Source: Neofusicoccum parvum | Lineage: Eukaryota > Ascomycota > Dothideomycetes > Botryosphaeriales > Botryosphaeriaceae | Direction of reading: 5' to 3' | Length of the DNA: 64,000 bases | Assembly (NCBI GenBank): GCA_020912385.1 | Contig: CP087207.1 | Span: forward strand, 2,232,001 to 2,296,000 | Shown here: one piece after another, positions 29,991 to 40,892 of the stretch | Layout of the letters: the number at the start of each line of letters is the position of its first letter | How positions within the stretch are numbered: position 1 is the stretch's first letter | The notes under the pieces: generated by a model | Seen by the model: the letters and a program-made list of their open reading frames with translations, nothing else | What the model was told of the DNA's origin: nothing | The model's database searches: none | Program-made: the position numbers and the translations under genes

Positions 29991-31241
29991 TCAGCCGTCA
30001 CCGCCAGAGCTACGTCTTGCTAAGCGTTGACTCCTTCGCAAATTTGTTGTTGCTAGCTCGGCTTCCATCGTCTCCCCTCTTGATCCCTCGGCGCTTCCCG
30101 TCTCAATCTTCTTCTGTGCCTTGAACTGCTTAAGCTTGCTCCTCCGCTTCTGTTCGTTTGTGTATATGAAGTAAGTCTCATCAACCATGTGAGACAGGAA
30201 TTGCACCCAGCCTGTACACACGACATGTCCATTCGCAAGGTTGCCGTCTTTGGTAAGGGAGATCCAACCTGCATCATCTGCTTCGATGACCCATCCGTGA
30301 TAAGGATTTCCCTCCTCACATATGAGCATTTCGGGCTTCATGGGAAGAAAAAATTGCTTGTCGTCCTCCTCGGGTAAAAATTCCCCGAGGTTGCTTATCT
30401 GAATCGCTCGTGCTTCGATATGCCAAGTGCCGTCTTCAAGTTGAGGCTTGACATCCTGTGGGAGGACACTTTCCCACCCTTGATCCGTGAATCTGTGACC
30501 TCCCTCTGAAGTTGACTCGATAAAGGTGTTGTCAGGTGGTACCTCGAAAATCACATAGTCAATTTCGTAACCCCTGAATTCTCGGTCTGAAAGCATGTTC
30601 TGCCCGGCAGGCTTTGAAAAGCTTAGTTCTCCAGACAGATCACAGTCACGAGGGAATCCAGGCCAGAGACGGGCAAACGCAGCTGCCGAAGGCCATTCCA
30701 AAGCCCATACCTCAAAGTCTTCGGGGAAGGTATGATCTCGGCTAGCAAACGTATCAAGCCACATCTCGCGGTGGTTACGTTGATTCTGTGACAAGCGGTA
30801 GTCTCTGAAAGGTCGAAGAATTGATAACGTATGCTCCCTGGTTTCGAGAAACCATGGTTGTTCAATGATGTAGTAGTACGCCTTGAGCAGGTCCTGACGT
30901 GCCGTGTGAATGACCATGTGGTTTTTCTCGTACGGGTTGATGAGGTTCCGCCAGTATCTCGAGACCGTGCGCATTTTGATGAGAGACGTGAGATGCAGAT
31001 AGCTGACGATGTTGAGCTGCAGTTCGACAGGCAAACCGTCAAGGAAGGCAGAGCCGGATGCATGTCTGGCATTAATGATCCCTGGTTGTGTGGGATCAAA
31101 GCCACGCTCAACGGCTAATTTGATGATGTTCCCAACGTTGCATGAGGAGACTCCGGTGCGTGCTTCGATTTCATCATTTGAGATCCCCAGCTGGGTGAGG
31201 GTCAAGACTTGGGCCCGGGTGGCTAAATCGTACGATGACAT
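29991..31241 (-). CDS. F-box protein with N-terminal transposase-like helix-turn-helix
   Basis: Single exon, 416 residues, with the ATG at 31241. Residues 4-55 (YDLATRAQVLTLTQLGISND, then EIEARTGVSSCNVGNIIKLA and ERGFDPTQPGIINARHASG) have the layout of the helix-turn-helix in fungal Tc1/mariner-type transposases. Directly after it, residues about 66-110 (LDGLPVELQLNIVSYLHLTSLIKMRTVSRYWRNLI) are a clear F-box (LPxEL...I..YL....L...R.VSR.W). The rest looks globular and is unassigned, with a basic C-terminus (RRSQRLARRSS). F-box proteins recruit substrates to SCF ubiquitin ligases through Skp1. The HTH would add DNA or nuclear contact if functional. The F-box is firm and the transposase origin of the HTH is inferred. 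Confidence 0.82.
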   Translation of the reverse strand: MSSYDLATRAQVLTLTQLGISNDEIEARTGVSSCNVGNIIKLAVERGFDPTQPGIINARHASGSAFLDGLPVELQLNIVSYLHLTSLIKMRTVSRYWRNLINPYEKNHMVIHTARQDLLKAYYYIIEQPWFLETREHTLSILRPFRDYRLSQNQRNHREMWLDTFASRDHTFPEDFEVWALEWPSAAAFARLWPGFPRDCDLSGELSFSKPAGQNMLSDREFRGYEIDYVIFEVPPDNTFIESTSEGGHRFTDQGWESVLPQDVKPQLEDGTWHIEARAIQISNLGEFLPEEDDKQFFLPMKPEMLICEEGNPYHGWVIEADDAGWISLTKDGNLANGHVVCTGWVQFLSHMVDETYFIYTNEQKRRSKLKQFKAQKKIETGSAEGSRGETMEAELATTNLRRSQRLARRSSGGDG

Positions 31242-31692
31242 CGCGTCGCTTGTGAGAGCGAATTCTCTCGGTAGCCAGACAGCCAGCTCTGGCGTGACTC
31301 AAGTGCTCCAGGCGATCCCGCAGTGAGGCAGACTCAACGGGTGCCGCGATGGGCGACAGGAGCGCAAGCCATGGGTGATGGTGAGGTGAGAGGCAGTAAA
31401 CGTGAAGATGGTGCAATCGACGTGGCCCGGAGAGATTCTTCGGAACCAAGTTGCATGAGCACGTGCTGCCGCAAGGCGACGGCAAACGGAGAATTGACAC
31501 GGTTGAAGGTGGTGTTGCGAGAGGGCGAGAGGGCAACAGCGCACGCAGTCGGGCCGAATTGCCCCGGGAAGCTATGCACCGGGCGCGTCTGGGCGATGCA
31601 TCGCACTATGCTCCACGACTGACACTTGCACCCGCCCGCCCCCAGCTTCTGCGCCGTCAATTCCAGGGAGCGTCATTGCGCCTCCTCCCACC
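31242..31692. promoter_or_regulatory. Shared divergent promoter (F-box gene / MOB3)
   Basis: 451 bases between two start codons on opposite strands. Frames here are short and without motifs. No TATA box was noticed. Confidence 0.45.
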
Positions 31693-33320
31693 ATGGCTGC
31701 CATGTCGCCATCGAGCTCGCCGCGGCTCCCCAGCCCGCCGCCAATCGCCGAGGACCAGCTGGGGCCCAAGTCGCCCATCCTCGAGGAGCCCGCCAGCGTC
31801 GATCAAGGCTCTGCGAGGAGGATACGTCCAGGCACCAAGGCCCAAGACATGGCTGACGGACCGCCGCTGGCCGACCTCAAGGACGTGAGCTTCTCAGCGC
31901 AATTGCCACTGCCCTCCGAGTCGCTCCCTGACAATGTCTCCAGATAGAGTCGGCTTTCCAGCTAATGGAGTACCTCAAAGCCCTCCACTACTCGGCTACG
32001 CATCCCTCCGACTCCAGCACCTCGAGTCCGCTCGATCGCACAGCCGCCATGAAGCTTGCCGAGCCTCCGCCAGGCGTCGAGCGCGCCCTCTGGCTGTACG
32101 AGCTCTGCCGCTTCCTGACCGAGCACGCCAACTCTATCCTCATCGCCCTGTTTGCCGACGACCCTCCCTGCTCGGCCCAGACTTGCCCGGAGATGCGCGC
32201 ATCAGAATGGCAATACCTCTGCGCCGTTCACGACCCGCCCAAGTCGTGCTGTGCCGTTGACTACTGCTGCCACACTCTCGACTGGGCTGCCAACACCTTG
32301 ACCTCGCCCAAGAACTTCCCCAGCCGCCTGGCTCTCGGTACCGAGGCCAACACCGCGCATCAGCAAATCCGCCAACTTACGAACGTCTTTCGCCGCGTCT
32401 ACCGCATTTTCGCCCACGCTTGGTTCCAGCATAGAGACATGTTCTGGAAGGTGGAGAACAAGACAGGGCTTTACTCGTTCTTCAAGGTCGTATGCGACAC
32501 ATATAGCCTGATTCCGAGCGATAACTACACCATTCCCCCGGAGGCTGAGGGCATTGAGTCGACACCGACCGAGTCATCTCAAACTATACCTACAATTCTA
32601 AAGAAGGATGACAAGGCCGAGGGAGAGTCAGGGGACGTCGATGTGGCTGGGAACTCGACATTGGTCACAGGCAACACTACCAAGAGACACAGGCACACGC
32701 CGTCGGCAAGCGCGCATTCAATCAGCGTGATTGAGGAGAACGAGGAAGAAGAATCGTCGCCTGCAAAGGCTGCTGAAAAGGCCGCGGAGAAGGCAGCCGC
32801 AGAGTCACAATCAAACTCGGAATCCGCTGAGAAGTCCGAGGAGACGTCAGAAGAACCTGCCAAGGCTGATGAAGAGTCTCTAGCTGAGAAAACCGAGGGC
32901 TCTGAGGATTCGAAGGAAGCTCCTAAGGAAGAGGAAACCCCAGTGGTCGAGATTACTGAGGCGTCCCCGGTCCAGGAAGCAGAAGATCCAATCAAGGATG
33001 CGGAACCTGAGAAGGCTGAGCCAGAGTCGAAAGGCGACGAGGAATCGGAGAGCAAGGAGGGCGCCAAGGAGGAATCCAAGGACGAGTCGGAGACCTCTAA
33101 GCCAGATGAGGCAAAGGATGAGGAGAAGGACGGCGAGAAAGCCGACGAGAAGGCAGACGAGAAATCCACCGAGAAAACCGAGGAAATCGGCGACGACAAA
33201 ACGGAGGAGAATGCCGAGTCTGAGAAAGCGTCAGAAGAAAAGACAGCAGCTGAGCCCATGAAGCCTGACGAGAGCGCAGCAGCAGACGCAGACGAGGCGG
33301 GAAAGACAGTCGCCGACTGA
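31693..33320 (+). CDS. mob3: MOB3/phocein-family protein, STRIPAK component, with long acidic tail
   Basis: Exons are 31693-31884 and 31944-33320, giving 522 residues. The 59-nt intron joins DLKD to IESAFQLMEYLKALHYS. The Mob fold covers about residues 65-270: DRTAAMKLAEPPPGVERALWLYELCRFLTEHAN, CPEMRASEWQYLCAVHD and FRRVYRIFAHAWFQHRDMF. The Cys pair in CSAQTCPEM and His pair in HAWFQH are the expected zinc ligands. The phocein/MOB3 group is a subunit of the striatin (STRIPAK) complex, which controls hyphal fusion and fruiting-body development in Neurospora and Sordaria. The last 230 residues are very rich in Glu, Lys, Ser and Ala with many S/T-E sites and are predicted to be disordered. The ATG at 31693 is in context ACCATGG; a second Met follows three codons later. 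Confidence 0.9.
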
Positions 33321-33671
33321 GTTTGTTCTTCGGAGAGTTAGGGTAATAGCAGGATAATATACCCAGCCTGATGGGCACAGTATTGTAATAGCAAAACTTG
33401 AGCATATGATATAATTCGATCCTGAATCTTCATGCCAGCATTCCAGCCGAGTAGTACCCTGCGTCGAAGCTACTTCCCCAAAGCAGCTAAGCGCGGACGT
33501 CAAACGCCAAGCCCGCAACGCAACTGGTGCTGCGGCATCACCACCGACCACCGACCGACCGCATCGCCCACGCGCTCTCCGCAGCTTCGCATCGCAGTTT
33601 CGACAACTTCTCGCCGGACCTTATCCTCAACCCACCGCTTATCGACCGATACCCCGGGTCCTTCCTCCAAG
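33321..33671. other. Intergenic, MOB3 3' end and vma9 promoter
   Basis: 350 bases. No gene is seen. AT-rich just after the MOB3 stop, then C-rich leader sequence. Confidence 0.4.
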
Positions 33672-34491
33672 ATGGCAAACGGGTGAGCAGCGCCCAACCG
33701 CAGTCCGCACTCCCTCACACGAAACACAAAACACGTCCACCAGAAGCTAGATCAAGCCGCACATTTCTTGCATTTGCGCAGATAAGGACACATTGCTGAC
33801 GCCGACTTTTCGACATGCAGCTGGAGCTTGATCATCGGCCTCGTCATCATCGTCGCCTTCTCGGCCGTCTCGTGGTTCGCCAGCCCCAAGGGCGAGAACC
33901 AAACGTGAGTACCCGTCTCGCTTTCTCCGCTCCCGGTGCTGGATTGGGCATACAAGGTCATTGGGTCTGGATGCTGGGGTCGGATGGATGGGCATGGTGC
34001 GCAGACGTGGAAAGGCAACGGTTGCGGTGGCCGGAGGATGACGGGGCACTGGGCGAGCGGACGGCGGAGGGGCCTCGAGAACGAGGATGAGCTGTCGCGC
34101 TGGGTCGCCGCTTGCCGACTCGTCTGGGGAGGCAGCAGCTGCGCGGCTGTGCGTCGAGGCCAGCGGCGCCACGACGGTGCCGGCCTGCTGCCCGACAACC
34201 AATTCCCCCCACGCCTGCCCGTCCGCTGGCCACCTACCGCTCGCATCCCGTATCAGATCCACCAGGTCTCCGAGCTTGCGACCTCAGCCCAGTTACCTGC
34301 ACCTACGATCAGACCACGGATCATTGCTAACGTTCTCGTCGCACAGAGTGTGGCGCTCCTCGCTCATCCTCTCGGCTTGGTCCTGCTACCTGATGTGGGC
34401 CATCACGTTCCTGGCCCAGTGGCACCCGCTCATCAACCCGAAGAGGTCGGACCTGCGGCCCGAGGTGGAGGCACACAACGTTTTGTTCTGA
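33672..34491 (+). CDS. VMA9: V-type proton ATPase subunit e (VMA9)
   Basis: Exons are 33672-33682, 33821-33904 and 34347-34491, giving 79 residues. The first coding exon is only 11 nt (MANG), the introns are 138 and 442 nt, and no single open frame shows the whole protein. Joined, it reads MANGWSLIIGLVIIVAFSAV, then SWFASPKGENQTVWRSSLIL, then a second membrane helix with CYLMWAITFLAQWHPLI. This matches the two-helix V0 subunit e of fungi. It sits in the membrane sector of the vacuolar proton pump and helps V0 assembly. The 442-nt intron 2 contains GC-rich open frames that are not coding. Confidence 0.93.
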
Positions 34492-34846
34492 GCGAGGGCA
34501 TCCTCCCGCTTCCTGTATTGGACCGCTGGGAACGCGGATCATATGAGTAGCATATGAGTAGTTGACGGGTCATCCGCGTGGAAGATGGTGGGACGAGAAG
34601 CTAGTCGTGACCGTGCGGGAGCCTGGTCTGAACAGGAGCTGGGCGATTTCATCAAGGCGTTTTAGGGCTCTGGGGGTTGCTTTCTTCCGCACACTGTATA
34701 AACTCGCTAGGACACAAACACAAGCATTCGTGGGTTCAGAATCAAAGACGTTTCCGAGCCCATTCGGCTCGTTTTGCACAATCTACCTATTCGACGCCGT
34801 GTCGCATCACCGTCTCGCCCTCCACGAGAGAGAGAAAAACGAAAGA

Positions 34847-36084
34847 TCACCCCCCTCCCATCAGCCACCCCTCCCCCCACCCAAACAGCTCCTCCCACCC
34901 CGCCGCGCTCGCGCCCCTCCCCCTCAACCCAACGCTCGCCAGCACCACCTCCCCGACCACCGCCCGCACCAGCGCCCCCACCCCCACCAGCAGCCCGGCT
35001 CGCAGGTACCCGCAGTCCATCAGGATCTCGAGCGCGGCGATGTTGTTGACGATGACGGCCCACGACACGGCCGACGCCGACGAAGGCAGGTCGTAGTCCC
35101 AGATGATGAGCAGCAGCGGGAAGAGCTTCGTGCAGGACGACACGAGCAGCGCGGTGCTGAGGGGCGTGGGGTGCGGGTAGTGGGGGATGAGGGTGATGGT
35201 GTTCGGCGGGAAGGAGGGTTGCGGGGTGGACGTGGGTTGCGAGGTGGTGGACAGGCCGGTGGTGGAGGCGGAGGAGAAGGAGGCGGTGGGGGTGGTGGTG
35301 CCGGAGGCCGAGGGCGTGATGGTGGCTGGAGGGATGGTGAGGGAGACGGCGGTGGTGGAGGTTGTTGGCGCCGTCGTCGTCGTCGTGCGGAAGAGTTTGA
35401 CGAGGAAGTTTGGGAGGCGGATGCATGGTGGGTGCGAGCAGAGGAGGCGGATGGGAAGGTGGAAGGCGAGGGTCTGCGCGGTGCAGAGGCCGAGGAAGAA
35501 GATGTATTGTAGGACGAGCGGTTGGGTAGAAAGGAGAGAGGGCGCTTCGGCGGTGCTGTTAAGCAGTGAGGGGGGGTGGTCCGGGGAGAGGAGCGGGGGT
35601 GCGGCTTTCTCGATGCGTGCCCAGGTTAGGTAGACGTCGAAGAGAAGGAGGAGGATGCCGAGGCGGATGATGGACGGCTGGGTGGCGCAAGGTTAGCGAT
35701 CATTGTCCACGCAGGTGCCTTGAATGTGGAGCTGTAGAGGCGCCAGAAAATGCTCACATCGAATCGATCATCTTCCCTGCCCAAGCGATTAAAGAGCAAA
35801 TGCCGATACACCTACGCGCAACCAGGTCAGCTAGATCATCCGGCCGCAAATGGAGCTGGCTTCCCTTTCCCGAGCCAGAAGAACATCCAACATACCTGCG
35901 GCTTAATCAAGACCAGGTCGATGAATAGCACAACAAAGTCATGCTCGACATATTTATCCCCAAACCGCTTGCAGCGCGGGCATTGCGTCAGCCGGACGCC
36001 CTTTCCCAGCGCGCGGTCGTCCGCTTTGCTGTACGTCGTGTAGAGCGCCCGGAGCGGGTATCTGCACTCAATACATATAGGCAT
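34847..36084 (-). CDS. ARV1: ARV1 lipid-transport protein
   Basis: Exons are 36084-35896, 35811-35758 and 35677-34847, giving 357 residues. The first exon is the ARV1 homology domain: MPICIECRYPLRALYTTYSK, two CxxC-type pairs (CIEC, CPRC) for zinc, and DKYVEHDFVVLFIDLVLIKPQ. The 54-nt second exon gives VYRHLLFNRLGREDDRFD. The third holds membrane helices (SIIRLGILLLLFDVYLTWARIEK, LQYIFFLGLCTAQTLAF, LFPLLLIIWDY). Between them is a Thr/Ser/Pro-rich insert of about 70 residues (TTTTAPTTSTTAV). ARV1 is an ER protein needed for sterol distribution, sphingolipid metabolism and GPI-anchor synthesis in yeast. The last 60 residues are less typical. Confidence 0.92.
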
Positions 36085-37014
36085 TCTGGCTGCCTCAAGG
36101 GAATGTGTGCGAGGGTGCTCGGATGCCGGCTTCTTTTGGAGTGCGGTTCGCGGCGTCGAGGATGGATGCGCGGCGGCCGGTGGACGATCGTGGATTCATG
36201 GAGTCATGTTGCGGAGACGGAGGTCAGATCGCCGACGTACGGCTATCGTGGCGAGGTGGTTGCGCGCTGTCGGCGGCCTTGGACGGAGTAGTAGGCGAAG
36301 ACTGGGTGTAGTTGGGCGTGGTCGCAATGGCGCGCGTACCCAGAAGTCGCGATCCGGGGTCGTCGCTTGGGCCGGCCCGAGTTGCCCACCCGGCGAACGT
36401 GCGTCTTCCGCATGCCGCAGGTGGAAGACGATCTAGTCTTGGAGTGTTTGCCCACCTTTGAACCCGGGTTCGCTGCTCAAAGAGCCATGGCAGCAACCTT
36501 GAGCCCATTGTTGCGTATCCAGAGGGCTGGCGGAATTGCTTGCACTGAACACCATCACATATGCATGCTACGGCAGTGCTTCAGTCTTCTATGATATCAT
36601 ACTACGTGTCGAACGCGACCCATATCGCACATCTGATCGTCCAGCATTCTTGCCGTTAATAATATGTGGTTTGTGCCATCTATGGTATTTTGTAGAAAAG
36701 AGAATGCCAGTCCCAGATTTGCTACAAATGTTCCTGCAAACTTGAATGTAATGAAACACGCTGAACCAAACTCATGGCTATCGAGGCGTATACAACAAAG
36801 AAAAGACGTGTCCAAATTCGCCCCGAATTGTCATACCAGTGACCAATGTCGGAAATGAGAGCCTGAAGGCCGTCCATGTGGTTTTCTCCTTGAACTCCGG
36901 TGCTCGTGTCGTTGAGTCGTTCAAGTGAGTGTCGACATCATTGCGGCGACAAGCTTTGCGTTGGGCGGTCTTGAGCGGGACCTCACTGTTTCCACCATTC
37001 CATCAACCCCGTTC
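36085..37014. other. Intergenic, no gene seen
   Basis: 930 bases between the ARV1 start and the 3' end of the DUF8035 gene. Overlapping small frames lack motifs. The first 350 bases are GC-rich, the rest AT-richer. Confidence 0.4.
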
Positions 37015-38866
37015 TTAATGAGAGGATCGGACCAGGGCCAACCTACCCTTTCGATCCTTATCAACGCGGATCACGTTTCGCTCGCGCGGCCGGTCCTCGA
37101 TTATCTCGTATTCTGTTTCGCGATACTCGACAGGCTCGAGACGGAGACTGTCGGCTCGGCGTTCCAGCTGAAGTGCCCGCCTCTCATTCTCAAGGCGCCG
37201 GATCTCGTCTTTGATCTCGCGGTCGGAGCGTGCGTGTCCTCCCGGTACGACGACTGTCAAAGGCCCACCAATATGATTGGACTCTTCGATACGCTCTTCG
37301 ATGATTTCACGCCTCGGTGGTGACGCACTACGCACAGATCTAGCGTCGTGCACAGATCTAGCGTCGTGTACAGATCTGACGTCGTGCACCGATCGCACTT
37401 CGTGCACAGAGCGCGGCGGGGGTGGCACTTCGTACACGGAGCGCGGCGGGGGTGGTGCTTCGTACACGGAGCGCGGTGGAGGCGGCACTTCATACACGGA
37501 GCGCGGCGGAGGCGGAGCTTCATACACTGAGCGCGGTGGAGGCGGCGGGTCATGATGAGAAGTGTGGTGGGAGTGATGAGAATAATGAGATGGAGGCGGC
37601 GGCGGAGGGGCCACAATGACTGGGTCTGGCATGGCTGGTGGCGGCGGCGGTGGGGGAGGCACCTCGATGACATGAGAGTGGTGGGACGCTGGTGGAGGCG
37701 GCGGGGGCGGAGGAACAACGTCGATCGTCTTTTCCTCTTCGTAACGGTATGTTGTCCGCTCTGGTGACCATGTCAGTTTCCCACATGCAGATGAGAACAC
37801 AGATTCAGCTTACTTCCATCCTCAGTCTTGTACGTTTCACTAATCTTGATGACCTCATCGATCTGAGGCTTCTCAAGTGCACGTTTGACGACGAGAAAGT
37901 CATCCTATTGCAAGGTCAGCATCATCCAAAGGCACTCAGATCGCAGACGCTTACCTCCTCTTCGAATGGATAGCCAAGCTGAATGATAGCGCTCTTGTGC
38001 ACGAGACGCTTCGGCATTCTCGTCTTGCCTTTCTTGCCAGGAAGTTGAACGGGAGACACTTCTCTGATCTCCTCGAAGCTGGAGCTTGAGCTTTTGCTCG
38101 ATGGTGCCCTGAACCTGCTCTCGCTCCGTTCGCTGCGGTTGCTGCGATGAGACTTGCGTGCGCGGCTCTTCTCTCTCCTGATCTCAACCTCTCGGTAGTC
38201 TTCGCGGAAATCAGGTTCAGCGTCCCTGTACCCGATCTCCTCGAAGTCATCTTCCCTGTAGCGATCGCGAGGGGGCGAGCGGCGACGGCGCGACGGAGAT
38301 CTGCGGCGGATAGGCAGAGGAATGTCGACGTTCGCTGGAGGCCGCCATTCTTCTCTCTCTTCCATACGGCGGGCAGGGCGGCGATCGAAGGTATCGAGCG
38401 AGGACTGCCGGCGGAGCATGCCTGGCCGAGTCGGGCGTCGGGCCGGAGGACTGTGATCCCTCTCGGTGATAGTCTTGCGGCGATAGGGTGCAAGAGCACG
38501 GCTAGCTATCTCAGCAGGAGATGGCTCATTGTCGAGAAATTCCGGGCGACGGCCAGGACGGCGGTCGGCGATCTCATCCTCGTAGAAGCGCTCGCGCTCG
38601 CGCTCGCGCTCGTCTACGCGCCCGCGAGAAGTTCTGATGTCGATGCGATCCTCGACCGCGACATCACGGCGCGATCTCGGAGGAGGGGGAGGGTAGTCCT
38701 CTCGCTCACGCTCGAGGTAGCGGAACGTCTCCAGGTCGTCGTGAGCGGGCGGGCGACGGCTCATGCGCTCGAACTTCTCGCGATCCCATCGCTCAGGACG
38801 GCGAGGCGGCTCGTACTCGTCGAATCGATCGAGAGCTCCCGTAGAGGAGCGGTATCCGAAGGCCAT
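37015..38866 (-). CDS. DUF8035-type Arg/Glu- and Pro-rich fungal protein
   Basis: Exons are 38866-37955, 37904-37814 and 37760-37015, giving 582 residues. Residues 1-270 are highly charged (ERERERER, RRRSPSRRRRSPPR, RS-rich). Then comes the most ordered block, KTRMPKRLVHKSAIIQLGYPFEEE joined over intron 1 to DDFLVVKRALEKPQIDEVIKISETYK, which I recall as the DUF8035 core. From about residue 345 polyproline runs appear, then a tandem array of PPPPRSVYE(A/V) units and RSVHD(A/V) units (37330-37560). The C-terminus (GGPLTVVVPG, DREIKDEIRRLENERRALQLERR) is a conserved-looking short coiled coil. The function is unknown; nuclear or RNA-related roles are suggested only by composition. Confidence 0.8.
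37330..37560 (-). repeat. Coding tandem repeats PPPPRSVYE(A/V) and RSVHD(A/V)
   Basis: Within exon 3 of the DUF8035 gene an approximately 33-base unit repeats about five times (GGCGG..TTC/AT.TACAC.GAGCGC on the + strand), followed by an approximately 18-21-base unit (TCTAGCGTCGTGCACAGA) repeated about four times. Units differ by few bases, which suggests recent expansion. Confidence 0.8.
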
Positions 38867-40892
38867 GGTGTGCGGAGGGTGGTGGTGGAGGAAAGAGTCC
38901 GAGGCGAGCGGAAAGTTGGCAGCTGAGGCGGGGGTGTTTTAGTGACCTTGGATATTGCTAGCTGGGGCCCGAGGGCCTGCGAGGAGCGGGTGTGAGGATT
39001 GGAGGCGCTGGAGCGGACGCAGCAGAGGGGCGGCCACGGGGTATATCTGTCAGCAGCAGAGCGACAGCCCAAAGGTCCGCGCGGCTATCCGGGCGCGCAC
39101 GCGGTGGCTGGGAGGTGTCGTGAGTGAGGACGTGGGGCGCACGGGCCAGGGCTATGACGCTGGGCAGCCACGGCTATCGTGCGCCGTGGAGGATGTGCAA
39201 CAGGATTGGCAGAGCGCGCCAACCCGGCCGTCCGCTGCCCACTGCGCCCACGCCCTTCCGCTTGTTTCGTCGGGCGCGAACGTGCGCGCTGCATGACAGC
39301 CGCTGCAGCGCCGGGCGAGCTGGCCGGCGGCGGCGTCGCATGGCAGCCGCCTCTCGCCCACAGGCACCGTTGGGCACGAACCGGTGAGCAGGTCAGGCCG
39401 GCGGGCTCCTCAATCTCCGCGGCCGCACTGGCTGCACGGCTCGAAGATGGGCTCAGTGCGCTGTGTTTCGGGCAAAGGTCTTGCGGCGCCCGCATGGCTA
39501 TCCCAGAGTCGCCCACGATAGCGCCCGCCTAGACAGCTCGGAGCATGACGCGGTGGCTCGGCCCATTTCTGCCTCGCGCCTCACCGAACGACAGGCCACA
39601 GCGTGCTCAGCGCCCGGCGCGCCCCCACACCGCTGCTGCAGGTTGCCGCTGAGACAGACATAAAGGCTGCTAGACGTGCTCCGTATCTGCACGCGCCTGA
39701 CGTGCAGGCCCTTGGGTGAGGCGAAGAACACCAGCGGCCGTTGCGAGCTGGACCGCGGGAACCCATCGCCGGTTCTGCAGGTACACCTCGCTCTTCCATT
39801 GTGCCCAACGTCAATCTGACAAAATCAGGATGGTTGAAGTCAGCCATGACGTCCGCCGACGAGAGAGGCCAGATCAGATATCCGGTGGGCCCTCAGCGCG
39901 AGTCCGATCGGAGCGACGCAAGGAAGCACGGGAGCCAACGTGCAAATCAGGTCTTGAGGAAAAGAGCATGCTGCACGTCAGGACTTCATGTGAGGGATAC
40001 GGAGACACGGCAAATAAGAAAGAGCTATCGCACTTTGGTTGGCGCTCAATTGCACCTGCTGCAGGCCACTAGTGATGAAAGAGGCGAGAACACATACCAC
40101 TGAGGCCCCTGCATCCAGAACTCAACCCGCCGGCAGACGGACTTGCGGTAGGCCGTGAGGCTGCATGGCGTCGAGGGCGTGAGGTCTTCTTAGAGAGGTC
40201 CAAGCAACGGCTACCTGCGTCATCGCGCCCGCTTAGGCGAATGGCGCGGTCCGCTCTTCCCCGCTCACCTTCTTGCAACTTCAGACACGATGCGCATGCC
40301 CGTACAAGGATCTCTACTGGACGGTTTCTTGACGAATCGATTCTGTTGACTGATCGGGATACTGCACAGCCGCCAAGGTAGGTCGGACTGGATCTCACAG
40401 ACACCACTGTTATAGGAGCGAGGGGACATCTTGTTACGTATTCTTCCGTCTCCACTTTCAGTTTTGGGACCCAAATACATATGACCAGACGCAAGTATCG
40501 GCACGGGCCGTGTGGTCTCTTCGTAACGCCCCGCCGCCTTTGTCACTCACTCAACTATTTCGAAGATTGCACACAGTCTGCATAATTACATTCACATCAA
40601 GTGTCCGATCTGGTGCAGGCTTGAAATCTCTTCAGTTCAAGTTCCATTTCGGATTACCTTGGATGTTTGCCGTTCTCTTCAAGCATGTGTCTTGACAAGG
40701 GGACAACTGCCATGGCTTGGTAGAGTGAGCGATTTTCTGTCTCTTGTAAAAAAGTCATCTTGTCATTGTGGAGAAGCTAGCAATGTCTAGTACTGATGAC
40801 TGGCGTCTCCTTGCTACGCGGATTTAGAATAAATACTTCGTCATTTTGGTCAATCATTCGACATCAGCACCATCTCTATTCTTTTCGTCACC
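38867..40892. other. 2-kb divergent intergenic region, no gene seen
   Basis: GC-rich from about 38990 to 39800 with overlapping meaningless frames on both strands, AT-richer from 40300 on. No tRNA, repeat or transposon end was recognised. The last 100 bases form the probable core promoter of the secreted protein (GAATAAATAC at about 40827). Confidence 0.4.

Noticed and set aside
32579..33259. Ser/Phe/Ala-rich 226-codon frame on the - strand
   Set aside because: Antisense of the Glu/Lys/Ser-rich MOB3 tail.
34707..35426. His-rich 239-codon frame antisense in the ARV1 region
   Set aside because: It is an out-of-frame reading of ARV1 exon 3; the membrane-helix frame is the coding one.
37277..37619. 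Gly/Tyr-rich repeat frames on the + strand
   Set aside because: Antisense shadows of the PPPPRSVYE array in the DUF8035 gene.
38590..38620. GCTCGC repeat as a regulatory or mobile element
   Set aside because: It simply encodes the RERERER stretch of the DUF8035 protein.
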